64,000 nt of DNA, taken from positions 1 to 64,000 of the forward strand of contig JARLGZ010000172.1 in the NCBI GenBank assembly GCA_031292515.1, given 5' to 3'. Position numbers and translations under genes: made by a program. A model generated the notes under the pieces. That model saw only the letters and a list, made by a program, of their open reading frames with translations, was not told the origin of the DNA and did no database searches. Below, one piece after another: positions 28,017 to 37,724 of the stretch; within the stretch, counting starts at the first letter, position 1, and each line of letters begins with the position of its first letter. Source of the DNA: Puia sp. Lineage in GTDB: Bacteria > Bacteroidota > Bacteroidia > Chitinophagales > Chitinophagaceae.

Positions 28017-28898
28017 TTAGTCGGCGAAATCATGCAATTTAATCAGTTCTCCCGTTATCCGTTCCTGCCAGTCCTGTTGCACAGTCCTATTCAACCCATG
28101 ATGTGTCTCGATATCATAAGCCTGCTGCCGTGCGGTCAGTTGGCGCAGGACGTCCCGGTAGATTCGCTCTGATGCCCGCGGGAACTCACGCGGTCCGGGC
28201 CTTTCTTCCCGAAGCTTTTTCCGGAGCGTTCTCGCATAGACCTCGCAGAGGTCGAAATGAGCCTGCTCGTGTGCCAGCAGATCCGGCCGGTATTGCTGGT
28301 CGGCCCTGACCCATGAAGACCGGCAGTTCATATAAGCCTTGACGGAGAAATAGGGCTTCGAGAAATTCGTGAGCACATGATATCGATAGACGATGCCGCA
28401 ATGGGTATAAGCGGCGGCTGAGCCAGTGTCTTTCATATCTCCGCCGGCACTTTTAAAATCCTTCCAATCCAGTCTTCTTTTGGAGGACCATGGGAACTGT
28501 CTTTCGAAATCCCGGCATCCTTCGTCGAAATATAGATTGGCCTGGATCCGGTCGCAGGAGCTTAACCTGTCGGGCGCCTTGTGGAAAGTGATCTTTACGA
28601 GGTTGGCACCGTTTTTACGGGCGGCGTTCGTCAGCATGCCGACTTCTTCGTCATAGTCGCAGTTCGTAGATAAGCCTGCGTCTCCAAACCGGATATTGCC
28701 GATATAAACGGCGGGTTGACCCGTCAGGCTGTCTTCAAAACTCAGCAATACCAGTCTTGCCGTATCCGGCAACGCAGGAAGCGGATGGACGATACCGATC
28801 TTTATTTTTGGTGCGCAGGAGGATAGGAAGAATAGCGTGGTGACGGCCGGGACCCAAAAAAAACCGGTTTTCATCATCGTCCGAAAACTACTCGTCAT
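28017..28898 (-). CDS. DUF922-like metalloprotease-fold lipoprotein
   Basis: A 293-residue protein with a lipobox-like leader (FLSSCAP). The C-terminal half has DWKDFKS, then HEQAHFDLCEVYARTLRKKL, which matches the DUF922 pattern with an HExxH-like HEQAH zinc-site motif. An N-terminal strand-rich region precedes it. It overlaps the start of the downstream-transcribed context: its ATG lies 11 bp inside the end of the amidase gene, so the two are translationally linked. Why a probable envelope peptidase sits within polyamine synthesis is unclear. Confidence 0.7.
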   Translation of the reverse strand: MTSSFRTMMKTGFFWVPAVTTLFFLSSCAPKIKIGIVHPLPALPDTARLVLLSFEDSLTGQPAVYIGNIRFGDAGLSTNCDYDEEVGMLTNAARKNGANLVKITFHKAPDRLSSCDRIQANLYFDEGCRDFERQFPWSSKRRLDWKDFKSAGGDMKDTGSAAAYTHCGIVYRYHVLTNFSKPYFSVKAYMNCRSSWVRADQQYRPDLLAHEQAHFDLCEVYARTLRKKLREERPGPREFPRASERIYRDVLRQLTARQQAYDIETHHGLNRTVQQDWQERITGELIKLHDFAD

Positions 28899-29763
28899 CT
28901 ATAAATCTTTTTGTGATCGGTTGGTAAGAGTCGATACGCCGGTCTCTCATAAAAGGCCAATGGGTGCGATACCGGTCCGATTTGGCCGTATCGACTTCCA
29001 CCACCGTCACTTCTTCCCGGTCGTGAGAGCCTTTGTATAGCAATGTTCCAAATGGATTGGAGACAAAGGAACCGCCCCAGAACTTCATCGCCCCATCCTG
29101 CTCGAAACCCACCCGGTTGACACTCACCACGTGTACGCCATTCGCCACGGCATGACTGCGCTGAATCGTCTGCCAGGCATTGTATTGTTCTGTATTGGTA
29201 TCCTCGTCCTGGCTCGTAGCCCAGCCAATGGCCGTAGGATAGAACAGGATCTCGGCACCCATGAGAGCCGTGATCCTTGCCGCCTCCGGATACCACTGAT
29301 CCCAGCATATCAGCACGCCGATCGTGCCATATCTTGTCCGGAATACCTTGTAACCCAGATCGCCCGGTGTAAAATAGAATTTCTCATAATAGGCGGGATC
29401 GTCGGGGATATGCATTTTTCGATATTTCCCCAGATAGGCGCCGTCGGCATCTAGTATGGCGGTCGTGTTGTGGTAGAGTCCCTGCGCCCTCTTCTCAAAG
29501 AGGGAGGCGATGATCACGACATTCAGCTCGGCGGCCAGATTGCCCAGGGTCCCGGTGGAAGGCCCGGGAACAGGCTCCGCCAGCTTGAAATGCTCATAAT
29601 CTTCGGTATCGCAAAAATACAGCGAGGTGAAAAGCTCCTGCAGGCAAACGATCTGCGCTCCTTTGGCAGCCGCTTCCCTCACCTTTTCGACAGCCTTTTT
29701 CAGATTGGCCGCCGGATCTGCCGTGCAACTCATCTGCACCAGGCCAACTTGGACTTTACTCAT
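28888..29763 (-). CDS. aguB: N-carbamoylputrescine amidase
   Basis: A 291-residue nitrilase-superfamily amidase that releases putrescine from N-carbamoylputrescine. The Glu-Lys-Cys triad is complete: Glu43 (CLQELFTS), Lys116 (KYRKMHIP) and Cys153 (LICWDQWYPE). Length is normal. It is first in the aguB / DUF922-like / aguA operon. A perfect -7 box lies 41-48 bp upstream. Confidence 0.95.
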   Translation of the reverse strand: MSKVQVGLVQMSCTADPAANLKKAVEKVREAAAKGAQIVCLQELFTSLYFCDTEDYEHFKLAEPVPGPSTGTLGNLAAELNVVIIASLFEKRAQGLYHNTTAILDADGAYLGKYRKMHIPDDPAYYEKFYFTPGDLGYKVFRTRYGTIGVLICWDQWYPEAARITALMGAEILFYPTAIGWATSQDEDTNTEQYNAWQTIQRSHAVANGVHVVSVNRVGFEQDGAMKFWGGSFVSNPFGTLLYKGSHDREEVTVVEVDTAKSDRYRTHWPFMRDRRIDSYQPITKRFIDDE

Positions 29764-29803
29764 ATTATACGATTCAAAATGACCAACTCATTCAAATGCG
29801 GTG

Positions 29804-29811
29804 CAAATTTA
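29804..29811 (-). promoter_or_regulatory. Bacteroidota -7 box for the putrescine operon
   Basis: TAAATTTG on the minus strand matches TAnnTTTG exactly. Start of transcription would fall about 34 bp before the aguB ATG. Two 9-bp direct repeats, CACTATAAT, follow at 29843-29860, where the region upstream of -33 would be. Confidence 0.45.
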
Positions 29812-29881
29812 CATTATCGGCGCCAATCCGGGGAAATTCTGACACTATAATCACTATAATACGGGAGGATCATCTTCTGCC

Positions 29882-29913
29882 GACCTGACTTCATAAAGAC
29901 CTGACTTCATAAA
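29882..29913. repeat. Perfect 16-bp direct tandem repeat
   Basis: GACCTGACTTCATAAA occurs at 29882-29897 and again at 29898-29913 with no difference. It lies in the 231-bp gap between aguB and the DUF4142 gene. Confidence 0.9.
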
Positions 29914-29919
29914 TATGAG

Positions 29920-29959
29920 GAGGGCGCCTCCCATATTTTTAAATACAGGAGACACCCTC
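29920..29959. terminator. Hairpin terminator after the DUF4142 gene
   Basis: GAGGGCGCCTCC (29920-29931) pairs imperfectly with GGAGACACCCTC (29948-29959) around an AT-rich 16-nt loop. It lies 36 bp beyond the DUF4142 stop. Its right arm shares GAGACACCCTC with the hairpin at 22605-22633. Confidence 0.5.
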
Positions 29960-29994
29960 TCACTTTTCACCAGATAAGGTCGCCGCTGGGCGCA

Positions 29995-30612
29995 TCACAT
30001 CTTTTTCATCATTTTATGACACTCTTCCGCCTTGTCCAGGTGCTTGTGCAAAGTATGAAGGGTACTATCTGCAAAAGCCCTTATATCCGCATCCGACCCG
30101 TTCTTTGCTTCGCTCTCGAATGCCGCAATGACTTTTTTATGGTCGCTGATCATCATATCGATATAGGCTTTGTCGAAATCGCTGCCGCTCTTTTTCTGCA
30201 AGCCATCGACATTTTTCTGCATTTCGGGGGAAATCGACCCCGGGAGCGTAATATTCTTGTTTGCGGCCAGGGCTTTCAGCTTATCCCCCGCCTCTGTATG
30301 ATCCTTTACCATCATGGCGCCATATTCCTTCACGTCTCCAGCCATTCCTTTCTGTTGGGCGAGCTGACCCGCCTGGATTTCCGTCATCCCTGCATCGGCC
30401 ACGTTTACCGCGAAATCGGCATCCGCTTTTGACACCGTGGAGGCCATCGCCGGTTTAACCGCGGCGCTGTCCCTGGAAACAGAAGAACTGTCCATCTTCA
30501 CGGAATTGGAGTCCTTTGCGTCTTTTACAGCATCTTCCTGCCCGTTGTTGTTGCAACCGAAACAGGCGACTGCGAATGTCGCCGCCATGGTATAATCTAA
30601 TAGTCTTTTCAT
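29995..30612 (-). CDS. DUF4142 lipoprotein
   Basis: A 205-residue protein with a lipobox-like Cys after ACFGC. A Ser/Asp-rich linker (residues 25-60) leads to a four-helix DUF4142 domain, marked by ADFAVNVADAGMTEIQAGQLA, MVKDHTEAGDKL and MISDHKKVIAAFE. The family has a ferritin-like helical fold and is often induced by stress; the conserved Asp-His pairs could bind metal. Function not established. Confidence 0.9.
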   Translation of the reverse strand: MKRLLDYTMAATFAVACFGCNNNGQEDAVKDAKDSNSVKMDSSSVSRDSAAVKPAMASTVSKADADFAVNVADAGMTEIQAGQLAQQKGMAGDVKEYGAMMVKDHTEAGDKLKALAANKNITLPGSISPEMQKNVDGLQKKSGSDFDKAYIDMMISDHKKVIAAFESEAKNGSDADIRAFADSTLHTLHKHLDKAEECHKMMKKM

Positions 30613-30664
30613 AAATCAAGTTTTAGCAACCTCTTCAAAACCTATGCCACCGGACGGCGCCTCG

Positions 30665-31357
30665 CTAAAATGCAAATCCTATATATACGGACACTCCGGC
30701 ATTTTTTGAATTTTTTGTAAGATCGCCCGAGAGGTTACCCGATTTCCCGATCGTACTCAACCCGTAATTGTACCGGGCTCCCAACGTAAAATTGGATATA
30801 TCAAAACCCAGTCCGCCCACCAGGCCGAAATCCCAGCGGTTGAAATCCCCGGGGCTCAGTTCCGTGGCACCCTGTATATCCCCGTTGCTATTCACATCCT
30901 TTACGTTAGCAGATGTCAGGTAGGCGGCATACCCCCCCGCATGGAGATTGAAATTCGGGGCCAGGTTGATCACGGCCAGCACCGGCAACTCGAGATACCC
31001 CAGGTTGAACCGGTATTCACCGCTCCCCTCCGTAAAATTGTTGTAGGTATCTTTGGCCCCCTTTACCGAATAGAGAAGCTCGGGCTGGATGGAAAAACCA
31101 CGGGTGACGGGCAGTTTGGCAAAGATCCCTGCGTTAAAACCGGCCTTGACATGCTCGCTGGACACGTTGTCCACATAAAGGCTCGTCAGGTTGAGCCCCC
31201 CTTTGATACCAAATTTGGCCGTCATCGAGGGCTCGCCGGGCGCCTGCTGCTCCTGGGCGCAAACATTCGACGATGGGAAGAACAGGGCCATCGCGGTCAG
31301 CGAGGCCGCCACAAAAAACACACTTAGTTTCCGTAAAATACTTTTTTGCTTTTTCAT
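30665..31357 (-). CDS. Outer-membrane beta-barrel protein (porin family)
   Basis: A 230-residue protein with a signal peptide ending near VCAQ. Strands typical of the small Bacteroidota barrel follow: GIKGGLNLTSLYV, FSIQPELLYSVKGAK, YLELPVLAVINL, and a terminal strand ending in Phe (VSVYIGFAF). It lies 52 bp upstream of the DUF4142 gene on the same strand. Confidence 0.88.
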   Translation of the reverse strand: MKKQKSILRKLSVFFVAASLTAMALFFPSSNVCAQEQQAPGEPSMTAKFGIKGGLNLTSLYVDNVSSEHVKAGFNAGIFAKLPVTRGFSIQPELLYSVKGAKDTYNNFTEGSGEYRFNLGYLELPVLAVINLAPNFNLHAGGYAAYLTSANVKDVNSNGDIQGATELSPGDFNRWDFGLVGGLGFDISNFTLGARYNYGLSTIGKSGNLSGDLTKNSKNAGVSVYIGFAF

Positions 31358-31472
31358 AACAGATTATTTTTATTTCTGGCACCTTTCAATTGTCATGCCG
31401 CGCACAGGCGCCGAAAACAGGTAAATTATTTTTCTGGCATGAAGTTTTGTATATTTATTATAAACCCAGTTT

Positions 31473-32252
31473 ATGAGATCTATATGGACGGGAGCCATCG
31501 GGTTCGGGCTCGTCAACATCCCCATAAAGCTTTACAGCGCCACCCACAGCAGCGACCTGGATCTCGACATGCTCGATAAAAAAGACCTTTCAAACATCCG
31601 CTTTAAAAGGATCAACGAAAAAACAGGCAAAGAGGTAGCCTGGGAAAATATCGTAAAAGGATACAAGCTGGATGACCGTTATGTCGTATTGACGGACGAA
31701 GACTTCGCAAAAGCCAGCCCGGAAAAGACAAAGATCATAGAGATACGGGAATTCATAAAAGAAGAAGAGATCGACGGCATCTATTACGAGACCCCCTATT
31801 ACCTCGAACCCGAAAAATCGGGCTCTAAAGCCTATTCACTGTTGAGAGACGCCTTGCACAAAACCGGGAAGGTTGGATTCGGCAGCTTCGTGCTGAGAAA
31901 TAAAGAGAGCCTTTGCCTGATCAAACCCCTGGACGACCTCCTGCTGCTGAGCAAGATCCGTTTTGCCGCGGAGATCGTGAAACCGGAGGACCTGAACATC
32001 CCCAAAGGCAGTCCTAAACCGGCTGAAATGAAGATGGCGATCGAGCTGATCAACCGGCTTTCCGGCCCCTTCGACATATCGAAATACAAAGACACCTATT
32101 CGGGCGAGTTGATGAAACTGATAAAAGCAAAGGCCAAGGGCCGCCCGGCCCCCAGACCCGCTATGCGTGTGGTGCACTCGAACGCAAAAGACCTTTTATC
32201 GCAGCTCAGGGCCAGCCTTACCGACCAGGGGAAGCGCCGGAAAGCCTCTTGA
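31473..32252 (+). CDS. ku: Non-homologous end-joining protein Ku
   Basis: A 259-residue bacterial Ku. The opening MRSIWTGAIGFGLVNIPIKL and internal GKEVAWENIVKGYKLDDRYV are diagnostic, and the length is normal. Ku forms a homodimeric ring on broken DNA ends and recruits LigD, encoded 1.35 kb downstream on the same strand. A basic C-terminal tail (KGRPAPRP and GKRRKAS) probably aids DNA binding. Confidence 0.97.
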   Translation: MRSIWTGAIGFGLVNIPIKLYSATHSSDLDLDMLDKKDLSNIRFKRINEKTGKEVAWENIVKGYKLDDRYVVLTDEDFAKASPEKTKIIEIREFIKEEEIDGIYYETPYYLEPEKSGSKAYSLLRDALHKTGKVGFGSFVLRNKESLCLIKPLDDLLLLSKIRFAAEIVKPEDLNIPKGSPKPAEMKMAIELINRLSGPFDISKYKDTYSGELMKLIKAKAKGRPAPRPAMRVVHSNAKDLLSQLRASLTDQGKRRKAS

Positions 32253-32300
32253 GACGACATTAAACGGGAACCAGCTATAAAGCCTCCTGTCACAGTAAAC

Positions 32301-32354
32301 TCCTGATACCTTCGTAAACGCGTGATACCTTCTTAAGCTCCTAATACCTTCAAT
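32301..32354 (+). repeat. Three 18-bp repeats ending at a start codon
   Basis: Units 32301-32318, 32319-32336 and 32337-32354 share the core (T/A)ATACCTTC. The last base of unit three is immediately followed by the ATG of the MscS gene, so the array forms its whole untranslated leader region. Confidence 0.8.
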
Positions 32355-33449
32355 ATGCCGGATCAGTTCCTGGACCAATTCGATAAGTTTCCCGATTTCG
32401 TATGGGATTGTATACTGGCAGGCATTGCCATCGTGATCGGGTTGATCCTGAAATTCGTATTGTCCCTGCTGTTGAGAAAGAAACCGAAAGACGGCAGACC
32501 GCCCTTTTCCGTCGCCCGGTCGATCCTGGCGCGCCTGGGCCAGCCCTTCAGCTATTTCCTGCCTTTGCTGACTTTTAACTTCCTGCTGCCGTTGATGAAG
32601 GTAAAGAGCAATTTCTACCCCGCCCTGAATAAGACGGTGGAGATCCTGCTGGTCATCTCCTTTGCCAGCGTGCTGATCGGGTCGGTCAAAGTCTTTGAGG
32701 ACTATGTATACCATACCTTCGACATAGAAAAAGCCGATAACCTGAAGGAGAGGAAGATCCGCACCCAATTGCAGTTTATCCGGCGGCTGGCGGTCAGCCT
32801 CATTATCATCCTGGCCGCCTGTGTCATCCTCCTGAGTTTCAACAATCTTCGCAAACTCGGAGCCGGTCTGCTCACCGGGGTCGGCGTGGGCGGGATCATC
32901 ATCGGGTTTGCCGCGCAGAAATCCCTGGGTAATTTCCTGGCGGGCTTCCAGATCGCCTTTACCCAGCCGCTGCGGATCGACGATGTACTGGTAGTGGAAG
33001 GAGAATGGGGCCGGGTGGAAGAAATCACCCTCACCTACGTCGTATTGAGAATATGGGATCAGCGCCGGTTGATCTTACCGATCAACTATTTCGTGGAAAA
33101 ACCTTTTCAGAACTGGACGCGGAACAGCGCCGATATCCTGGGAACGGTATTCCTATACCTTGATTATTCGGTGCCGCTGGATGAGCTCCGCAAAGAGCTG
33201 ACGAGGCTGCTGGAAAAAGATCCGCTTTGGGATAAGAGAACAAATGTCCTGCAAGTCACCAATACCAGCGAGAAGACCCTTGAAGTCAGGGCGCTGATGA
33301 GTGCGGCCAGCTCCGGCGATGCATTCGATCTTCGCTGTAATATCCGGGAAGGGCTGATAAAATATATAACCGGGAATTATCCTGAGTCCCTGCCCGTGAA
33401 CCGGGCCGTGCTAAAGGAATCCGTGCAGGACCTGGCAGACGCAAAATGA
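32355..33449 (+). CDS. MscS-family mechanosensitive ion channel
   Basis: A 364-residue membrane protein with helices near 16-36, 90-112 and 137-158. The pore helix follows (LGAGLLTGVGVGGIIIGFAA), then the MscS beta-domain with FTQPLRIDDVLVV and RRLILPINYF, the most conserved segment of the family. It should open under membrane tension to release solutes. It lies between ku and ligD on the same strand, which is unusual; coexpression is likely but a link to DNA repair is not shown. Confidence 0.93.
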   Translation: MPDQFLDQFDKFPDFVWDCILAGIAIVIGLILKFVLSLLLRKKPKDGRPPFSVARSILARLGQPFSYFLPLLTFNFLLPLMKVKSNFYPALNKTVEILLVISFASVLIGSVKVFEDYVYHTFDIEKADNLKERKIRTQLQFIRRLAVSLIIILAACVILLSFNNLRKLGAGLLTGVGVGGIIIGFAAQKSLGNFLAGFQIAFTQPLRIDDVLVVEGEWGRVEEITLTYVVLRIWDQRRLILPINYFVEKPFQNWTRNSADILGTVFLYLDYSVPLDELRKELTRLLEKDPLWDKRTNVLQVTNTSEKTLEVRALMSAASSGDAFDLRCNIREGLIKYITGNYPESLPVNRAVLKESVQDLADAK

Positions 33450-33539
33450 GCCGGAACGGGCTAATGGCCGGAACAGACCCGGGAACATGAAGTAAGTGAC
33501 AACATCAAAAGATAGCGCGGGCATGAGATTTATAGGTTA

Positions 33540-33580
33540 GGGATATCACGCAGGGGTATCGCTTAAGGGTATCACGCAGG
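33540..33580 (+). repeat. 13-14 bp degenerate repeat upstream of ligD
   Basis: Three units of the type GGG(A)TATCACGCAG run from 33540 to 33580, ending 22 bp before the ligD start. The middle unit diverges (GGGTATCGCTTAA). Confidence 0.65.
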
Positions 33581-33602
33581 ATTAACGCCAACAGCAAGAG
33601 TC

Positions 33603-36506
33603 ATGGGATTATCAAAATACAAACAAAAGAGATCTTTCCGGAAGACACCGGAGCCCCGGGGCGGACAGCCTTTGGCCGGCGCCTTGCAATTCGTCGTGCA
33701 GAAGCACGCAGCCTCGCATCTTCACTATGATTTCCGGCTGGAAATGGGCGGCGTGCTGAAGAGTTGGGCAATCCCAAAAGGACCTTCGCTAAACCCGGAG
33801 GACAAAAGGCTCGCCATGCTGGTCGAAGACCATCCCTACGATTACAAGGATTTCGAAGGAATCATCCCAAAAGGGAATTATGGAGCGGGCACCGTGATCG
33901 TCTGGGATCAAGGGACTTACGAACCCCTGGATCCGCAGGCAACAAAGCCCCCAAAGACGCGGCCCGGTAAACCAGGCAACAAGACGGCGGAAAATGCAAA
34001 AGGGGAAAAGACAAAGACTGAAAATAAAAAGGCAGAAAACATAAAAACGGAGCAGGAAAGAGCCATGAAAAAGGCATTTAAAGCCGGCTCCCTGAAATTC
34101 ACCCTGAAAGGCAGGAAACTCAAAGGAGAGTTTGCCCTGGTCAAAATGAAAGGCAAGGGGGAAAACGCCTGGCTGCTGATCAAACACCGGGACCGATACG
34201 CCAATGATAAGCCCGTCATTGAAAAAGACAAATCGGTATTGTCCGACAAGAATCTCGAACAGGTAGCGGGAAATACAAAATCAAAACAGTGGATCGGCAA
34301 CCGCCAGGCCGAACCAGCCGGCCATCGGGATAAAACGGCTATCGATCTTCAAAGGAAAACAGCCCCCGGTTCTCAAAATCCGGCAATAAAGATCCCGAAG
34401 GGGAAGACCCCCATCCCAAAAGACCTCTCCCCGATGCTTGCGACCCTGGTAGACAAACCCTTCGACGAAGACGGATGGATCTATGAAGTGAAATGGGACG
34501 GCTACCGCGCACTGTCTTACCTGCAAAAAGGAGAGGTAGAGATCAGATCCCGCAACAACAAGTCGTTCTCTGAAAAATATTACCCCGTATACCAGGCCCT
34601 GCAGAAATGGAAGGTGAACGCAGTGGTGGACGGAGAGATCGTGGTGATCGACGACAAAGGATTATCCCGGTTCAATAAATTGCAGAACTGGCGCAGCGAA
34701 GCAGATGGAAGGCTGGTCTATTACCTGTTCGACATCCTCTGGCTGAATGGAGCAAACCTGATGGATAAGCCTCTGACCGAAAGAAGGGAAATCCTGCGAT
34801 CTATTGCGCCCGACGACGACGAAATCCTGCGGATCAGCGAAGATTTTAATACCGACGGCACAGCTTTCTTTGCAGCCGCGACAAAAATGGGGCTGGAAGG
34901 CATCCTGGCGAAAAAAGCAGACAGTCTCTATGCCCCCGGCGCAAGGTCCCGCGAATGGCTGAAGATCAAAACATCGAGCAGACAGGAAGTCGTAATCGGC
35001 GGATATACGAAAAACGAAGGAAGCGACAAACCGTTCAGCGCGCTCCTGGTGGGCGTGTTCGAAAAAGGCAAATTGAAGTATACCGGCAAGATCGGTACCG
35101 GGTTCAGCATCGACGGACAGAAAGACCTCCTCAGACAATTCAAACCCCTCGAACAGAAGCAAAGCCCTTTTACAGCCGAACCCGATGTCAACAAGCCCTC
35201 CCGGTTCCGCCCCGACCCGCCTCATGCCAAAGCCGTCTGGCTGAAACCCCGGTTGCTTTGTGAAGTATCTTTCCGGGAAATGACGGAAGACGGGGTCATG
35301 CGACATCCTTCCTTCGAAGGCATGCGGGAAGACAAAGATCCCGGAAGAGTGGTCCTGGAGACCCCCCTACCCACAAAAGAACTGGTCGGAGACAGCAGCC
35401 GGAAGAGCAAAACACGATCAGGCGACGGGAAGACCGGACCAGCCCGGCAAAAGCCTGTCCCTGATAGCAAGAGTCGAAAAGGCCGGAAGTATCCGGTCCA
35501 AAAATCGAAAAAACCAGGCAAAATGGAACCGATAAAAATACTTACGCCGCCGGCCCCCGGAACAGAGAGGAAGACCCTCCTCAATCCGACGGACGAATTG
35601 CAGACCCGGGAAATCAACGGGCATAGCTTGTCCTTTACCCATCTCGGTAAAATCTTCTGGCCAAAAGAGAAGATTACAAAAAGGGATCTGCTCAATTACT
35701 ACTACCAGGTGGCTCCTTATATATTGCCTTACCTGAAAGACAGGCCCCAATCCCTGAACAGGCATCCCAATGGGATCACCGGCAAGAGCTTCTACCAGAA
35801 AGATGTCACCGGCAAAATACCGGATTGGATAAAGACCTTCCCCTATCACAGCGCCGAGGACGAACGCGACAAAAACTTCCTGGTATGCACCGACGAAGCG
35901 AGCCTGCTCTATATGGCGTCCCTGGGCTGTATCGAGATGAACCCTTGGAGCAGCCGCGTGAGCCGCCCCGATAATCCCGACTGGTGTATCATAGATCTCG
36001 ATCCGGACAAGAAGACCCCTTTTGACAAGGTGATCGAAGCAGCCAGGGTGACCCGGGATCTGCTGGATTCCATAGGGGTCGACTCCTATTGTAAAACCTC
36101 CGGGTCGACTGGACTGCATATCTATCTTCCCCTCGGCGGGGAATATTATACCTACGAACACTCCAAGGAGTTCGCCCGCCTCATCGTACAGAAGGTCAAC
36201 GCGGAAATTCCGGATTTTACCACCATCGAGCGCACCGTTTCGGGTCGAAAAGGCAAAATGTACCTGGATTTTTTGCAGAATCGTCCCCAGGCTACGATAG
36301 CCGCCGTCTATTCGGTTCGCCCAAAGCCTGGCGCCACCGTATCGACCCCGCTACATTGGGACGAAGTGAAGAAAGGTATGCGTCCGGGAGACTTTACCAT
36401 CCAAACGATATTGCCGAGGCTGAAATCGGTAGGGGATCTTTTTAAACCGGTGCTGGGGAAAGCCATACACATGGAGAAAGCCCTGAAGAAACTGCAGGCC
36501 TTATAA
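33603..36506 (+). CDS. ligD: ATP-dependent DNA ligase LigD, three domains
   Basis: A 967-residue end-joining ligase in the order phosphoesterase, ligase, polymerase. The phosphoesterase (about 25-200) has His35, His41 and Asp43 in [13 protein letters not shown]. The adenylation Lys297 lies in VKWDGYRA. The primase-like polymerase (about 690-967) has the metal-binding pair Asp798/Asp800 in IIDLDPD. A Lys/Glu/Asn-rich insert (about 118-155) interrupts the phosphoesterase, and a second basic linker (about 600-660) joins ligase and polymerase. Partner of Ku. All catalytic motifs are present, so the protein should be active. Confidence 0.97.
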   Translation: MGLSKYKQKRSFRKTPEPRGGQPLAGALQFVVQKHAASHLHYDFRLEMGGVLKSWAIPKGPSLNPEDKRLAMLVEDHPYDYKDFEGIIPKGNYGAGTVIVWDQGTYEPLDPQATKPPKTRPGKPGNKTAENAKGEKTKTENKKAENIKTEQERAMKKAFKAGSLKFTLKGRKLKGEFALVKMKGKGENAWLLIKHRDRYANDKPVIEKDKSVLSDKNLEQVAGNTKSKQWIGNRQAEPAGHRDKTAIDLQRKTAPGSQNPAIKIPKGKTPIPKDLSPMLATLVDKPFDEDGWIYEVKWDGYRALSYLQKGEVEIRSRNNKSFSEKYYPVYQALQKWKVNAVVDGEIVVIDDKGLSRFNKLQNWRSEADGRLVYYLFDILWLNGANLMDKPLTERREILRSIAPDDDEILRISEDFNTDGTAFFAAATKMGLEGILAKKADSLYAPGARSREWLKIKTSSRQEVVIGGYTKNEGSDKPFSALLVGVFEKGKLKYTGKIGTGFSIDGQKDLLRQFKPLEQKQSPFTAEPDVNKPSRFRPDPPHAKAVWLKPRLLCEVSFREMTEDGVMRHPSFEGMREDKDPGRVVLETPLPTKELVGDSSRKSKTRSGDGKTGPARQKPVPDSKSRKGRKYPVQKSKKPGKMEPIKILTPPAPGTERKTLLNPTDELQTREINGHSLSFTHLGKIFWPKEKITKRDLLNYYYQVAPYILPYLKDRPQSLNRHPNGITGKSFYQKDVTGKIPDWIKTFPYHSAEDERDKNFLVCTDEASLLYMASLGCIEMNPWSSRVSRPDNPDWCIIDLDPDKKTPFDKVIEAARVTRDLLDSIGVDSYCKTSGSTGLHIYLPLGGEYYTYEHSKEFARLIVQKVNAEIPDFTTIERTVSGRKGKMYLDFLQNRPQATIAAVYSVRPKPGATVSTPLHWDEVKKGMRPGDFTIQTILPRLKSVGDLFKPVLGKAIHMEKALKKLQAL

Positions 36507-36509
36507 CTT

Positions 36510-37592
36510 CTATTTCCTGCCCATCTCCCGGAGGAACGCTACATGCGAAGCGACGGCATAACGAACCCTCGGATACTCGATATAGACAATACCATATTCC
36601 TGGCAGGCCTGCCGGATGATCTTGCTGATAGCCGGGTAGTGTACATGGGATATTTTTGGGAAAAGATGGTGCTCGATCTGGAAATTCAATCCGCCTACCA
36701 GCCAGGAGACAATCTTATTGTGAGTGGCAAAATTGGCGGTTGTCTTGATCTGGTGTACGGCCCACTCGTCGTCGAGTTTTCCGGTTTCCGCATTGGGGAC
36801 CGGGAAAGCGGTATGTTCAACCGTATGGGCAAGCTGGAATACGATACTCAGCACAAACCCCGCCACACAGGTGAACGTGACAAATCCGATCACCCAGGAC
36901 GCAAATCCGACCATATAGATCGGCAGGCCGACGAATAAAAATGCATGGAATATTTTAAAGCCCCAGAATACAAAGTGATCGCCGAGGGTCATTTTCTTAA
37001 GGGGCATGCCGCCAACCTCTCTCCTGAAATATTTGGCATAGTCCAGGACGAAAATCCAGAAAATATACAACAGGGAGTAAAGGAACCAGAAATACAGGTG
37101 CTGGTATTTATGCAGCTTATATTTCTTTTGTGTTGCGCTCATCCGCATCCAGGGCTGGATATCGATATCGTCGTCCACACCGTCCACATTGGTGTATGCA
37201 TGATGGATCACATTGTGCTTCATATTCCACATAAAGCTGTTCCCGCCGAGGATATTCAGCGAGAAAGCGGCGAAATGGTTCAGCCATTTGTATTTGCTAA
37301 AGCTCCCGTGCGCGCCGTCGTGCATGACATTGAAGCCGATCGCAGCTACCAGGCAACCCATCAGCGCACATTCCAGCAACGCCCAAATCACTCCGGGTGT
37401 AAAGAAGACCAGGTGTATGTATACGACGGCCGTGCTCAGCATCAGGATCACCGCTTTGAGAAAAAGGTTATAATCCCCGGTGGTAGCCTTGCCGACTTCC
37501 TCAAAATACGCAGTTATTCTGCTCTTCAGCTCCGTATGAAAAGAGTGAGGGACAGTCGTGAATTTCGGGGTGAATTTTGGCATGGACATCAT
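36510..37592 (-). CDS. Membrane fatty acid desaturase
   Basis: A 360-residue di-iron desaturase. Its three histidine boxes are HDGAH (91-95), HNVIHH (126-131) and a C-terminal EHHLFP. Four membrane helices are visible (about 47-70, 75-95, 170-190, 210-255). The sequence is closest to front-end or linoleoyl-type desaturases of Bacteroidota, without a cytochrome b5 domain. It introduces double bonds into acyl chains of membrane lipids. It ends 4 bp from the convergent ligD. A perfect -7 box lies 31-38 bp upstream. Confidence 0.93.
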   Translation of the reverse strand: MMSMPKFTPKFTTVPHSFHTELKSRITAYFEEVGKATTGDYNLFLKAVILMLSTAVVYIHLVFFTPGVIWALLECALMGCLVAAIGFNVMHDGAHGSFSKYKWLNHFAAFSLNILGGNSFMWNMKHNVIHHAYTNVDGVDDDIDIQPWMRMSATQKKYKLHKYQHLYFWFLYSLLYIFWIFVLDYAKYFRREVGGMPLKKMTLGDHFVFWGFKIFHAFLFVGLPIYMVGFASWVIGFVTFTCVAGFVLSIVFQLAHTVEHTAFPVPNAETGKLDDEWAVHQIKTTANFATHNKIVSWLVGGLNFQIEHHLFPKISHVHYPAISKIIRQACQEYGIVYIEYPRVRYAVASHVAFLREMGRK

Positions 37593-37622
37593 GGTGAGCC
37601 GGTTGAAAGTTTATTAATTGAG

Positions 37623-37630
37623 CAAATTTA
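37623..37630 (-). promoter_or_regulatory. Bacteroidota -7 box for the desaturase gene
   Basis: TAAATTTG on the minus strand is an exact TAnnTTTG match, placing the transcript start about 24 bp before the ATG. The -33 region is T-rich without a clear TTG at 20 bp. Confidence 0.42.
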
Positions 37631-37724
37631 GCCTTTTAATACAAGAGATAGTGTTAAAAAGCGCACAATATGACAAACGTTTTAAAAGGGATTTTGTTTT
37701 GTCGGGGTCGGCTTTCGGCCGGTC

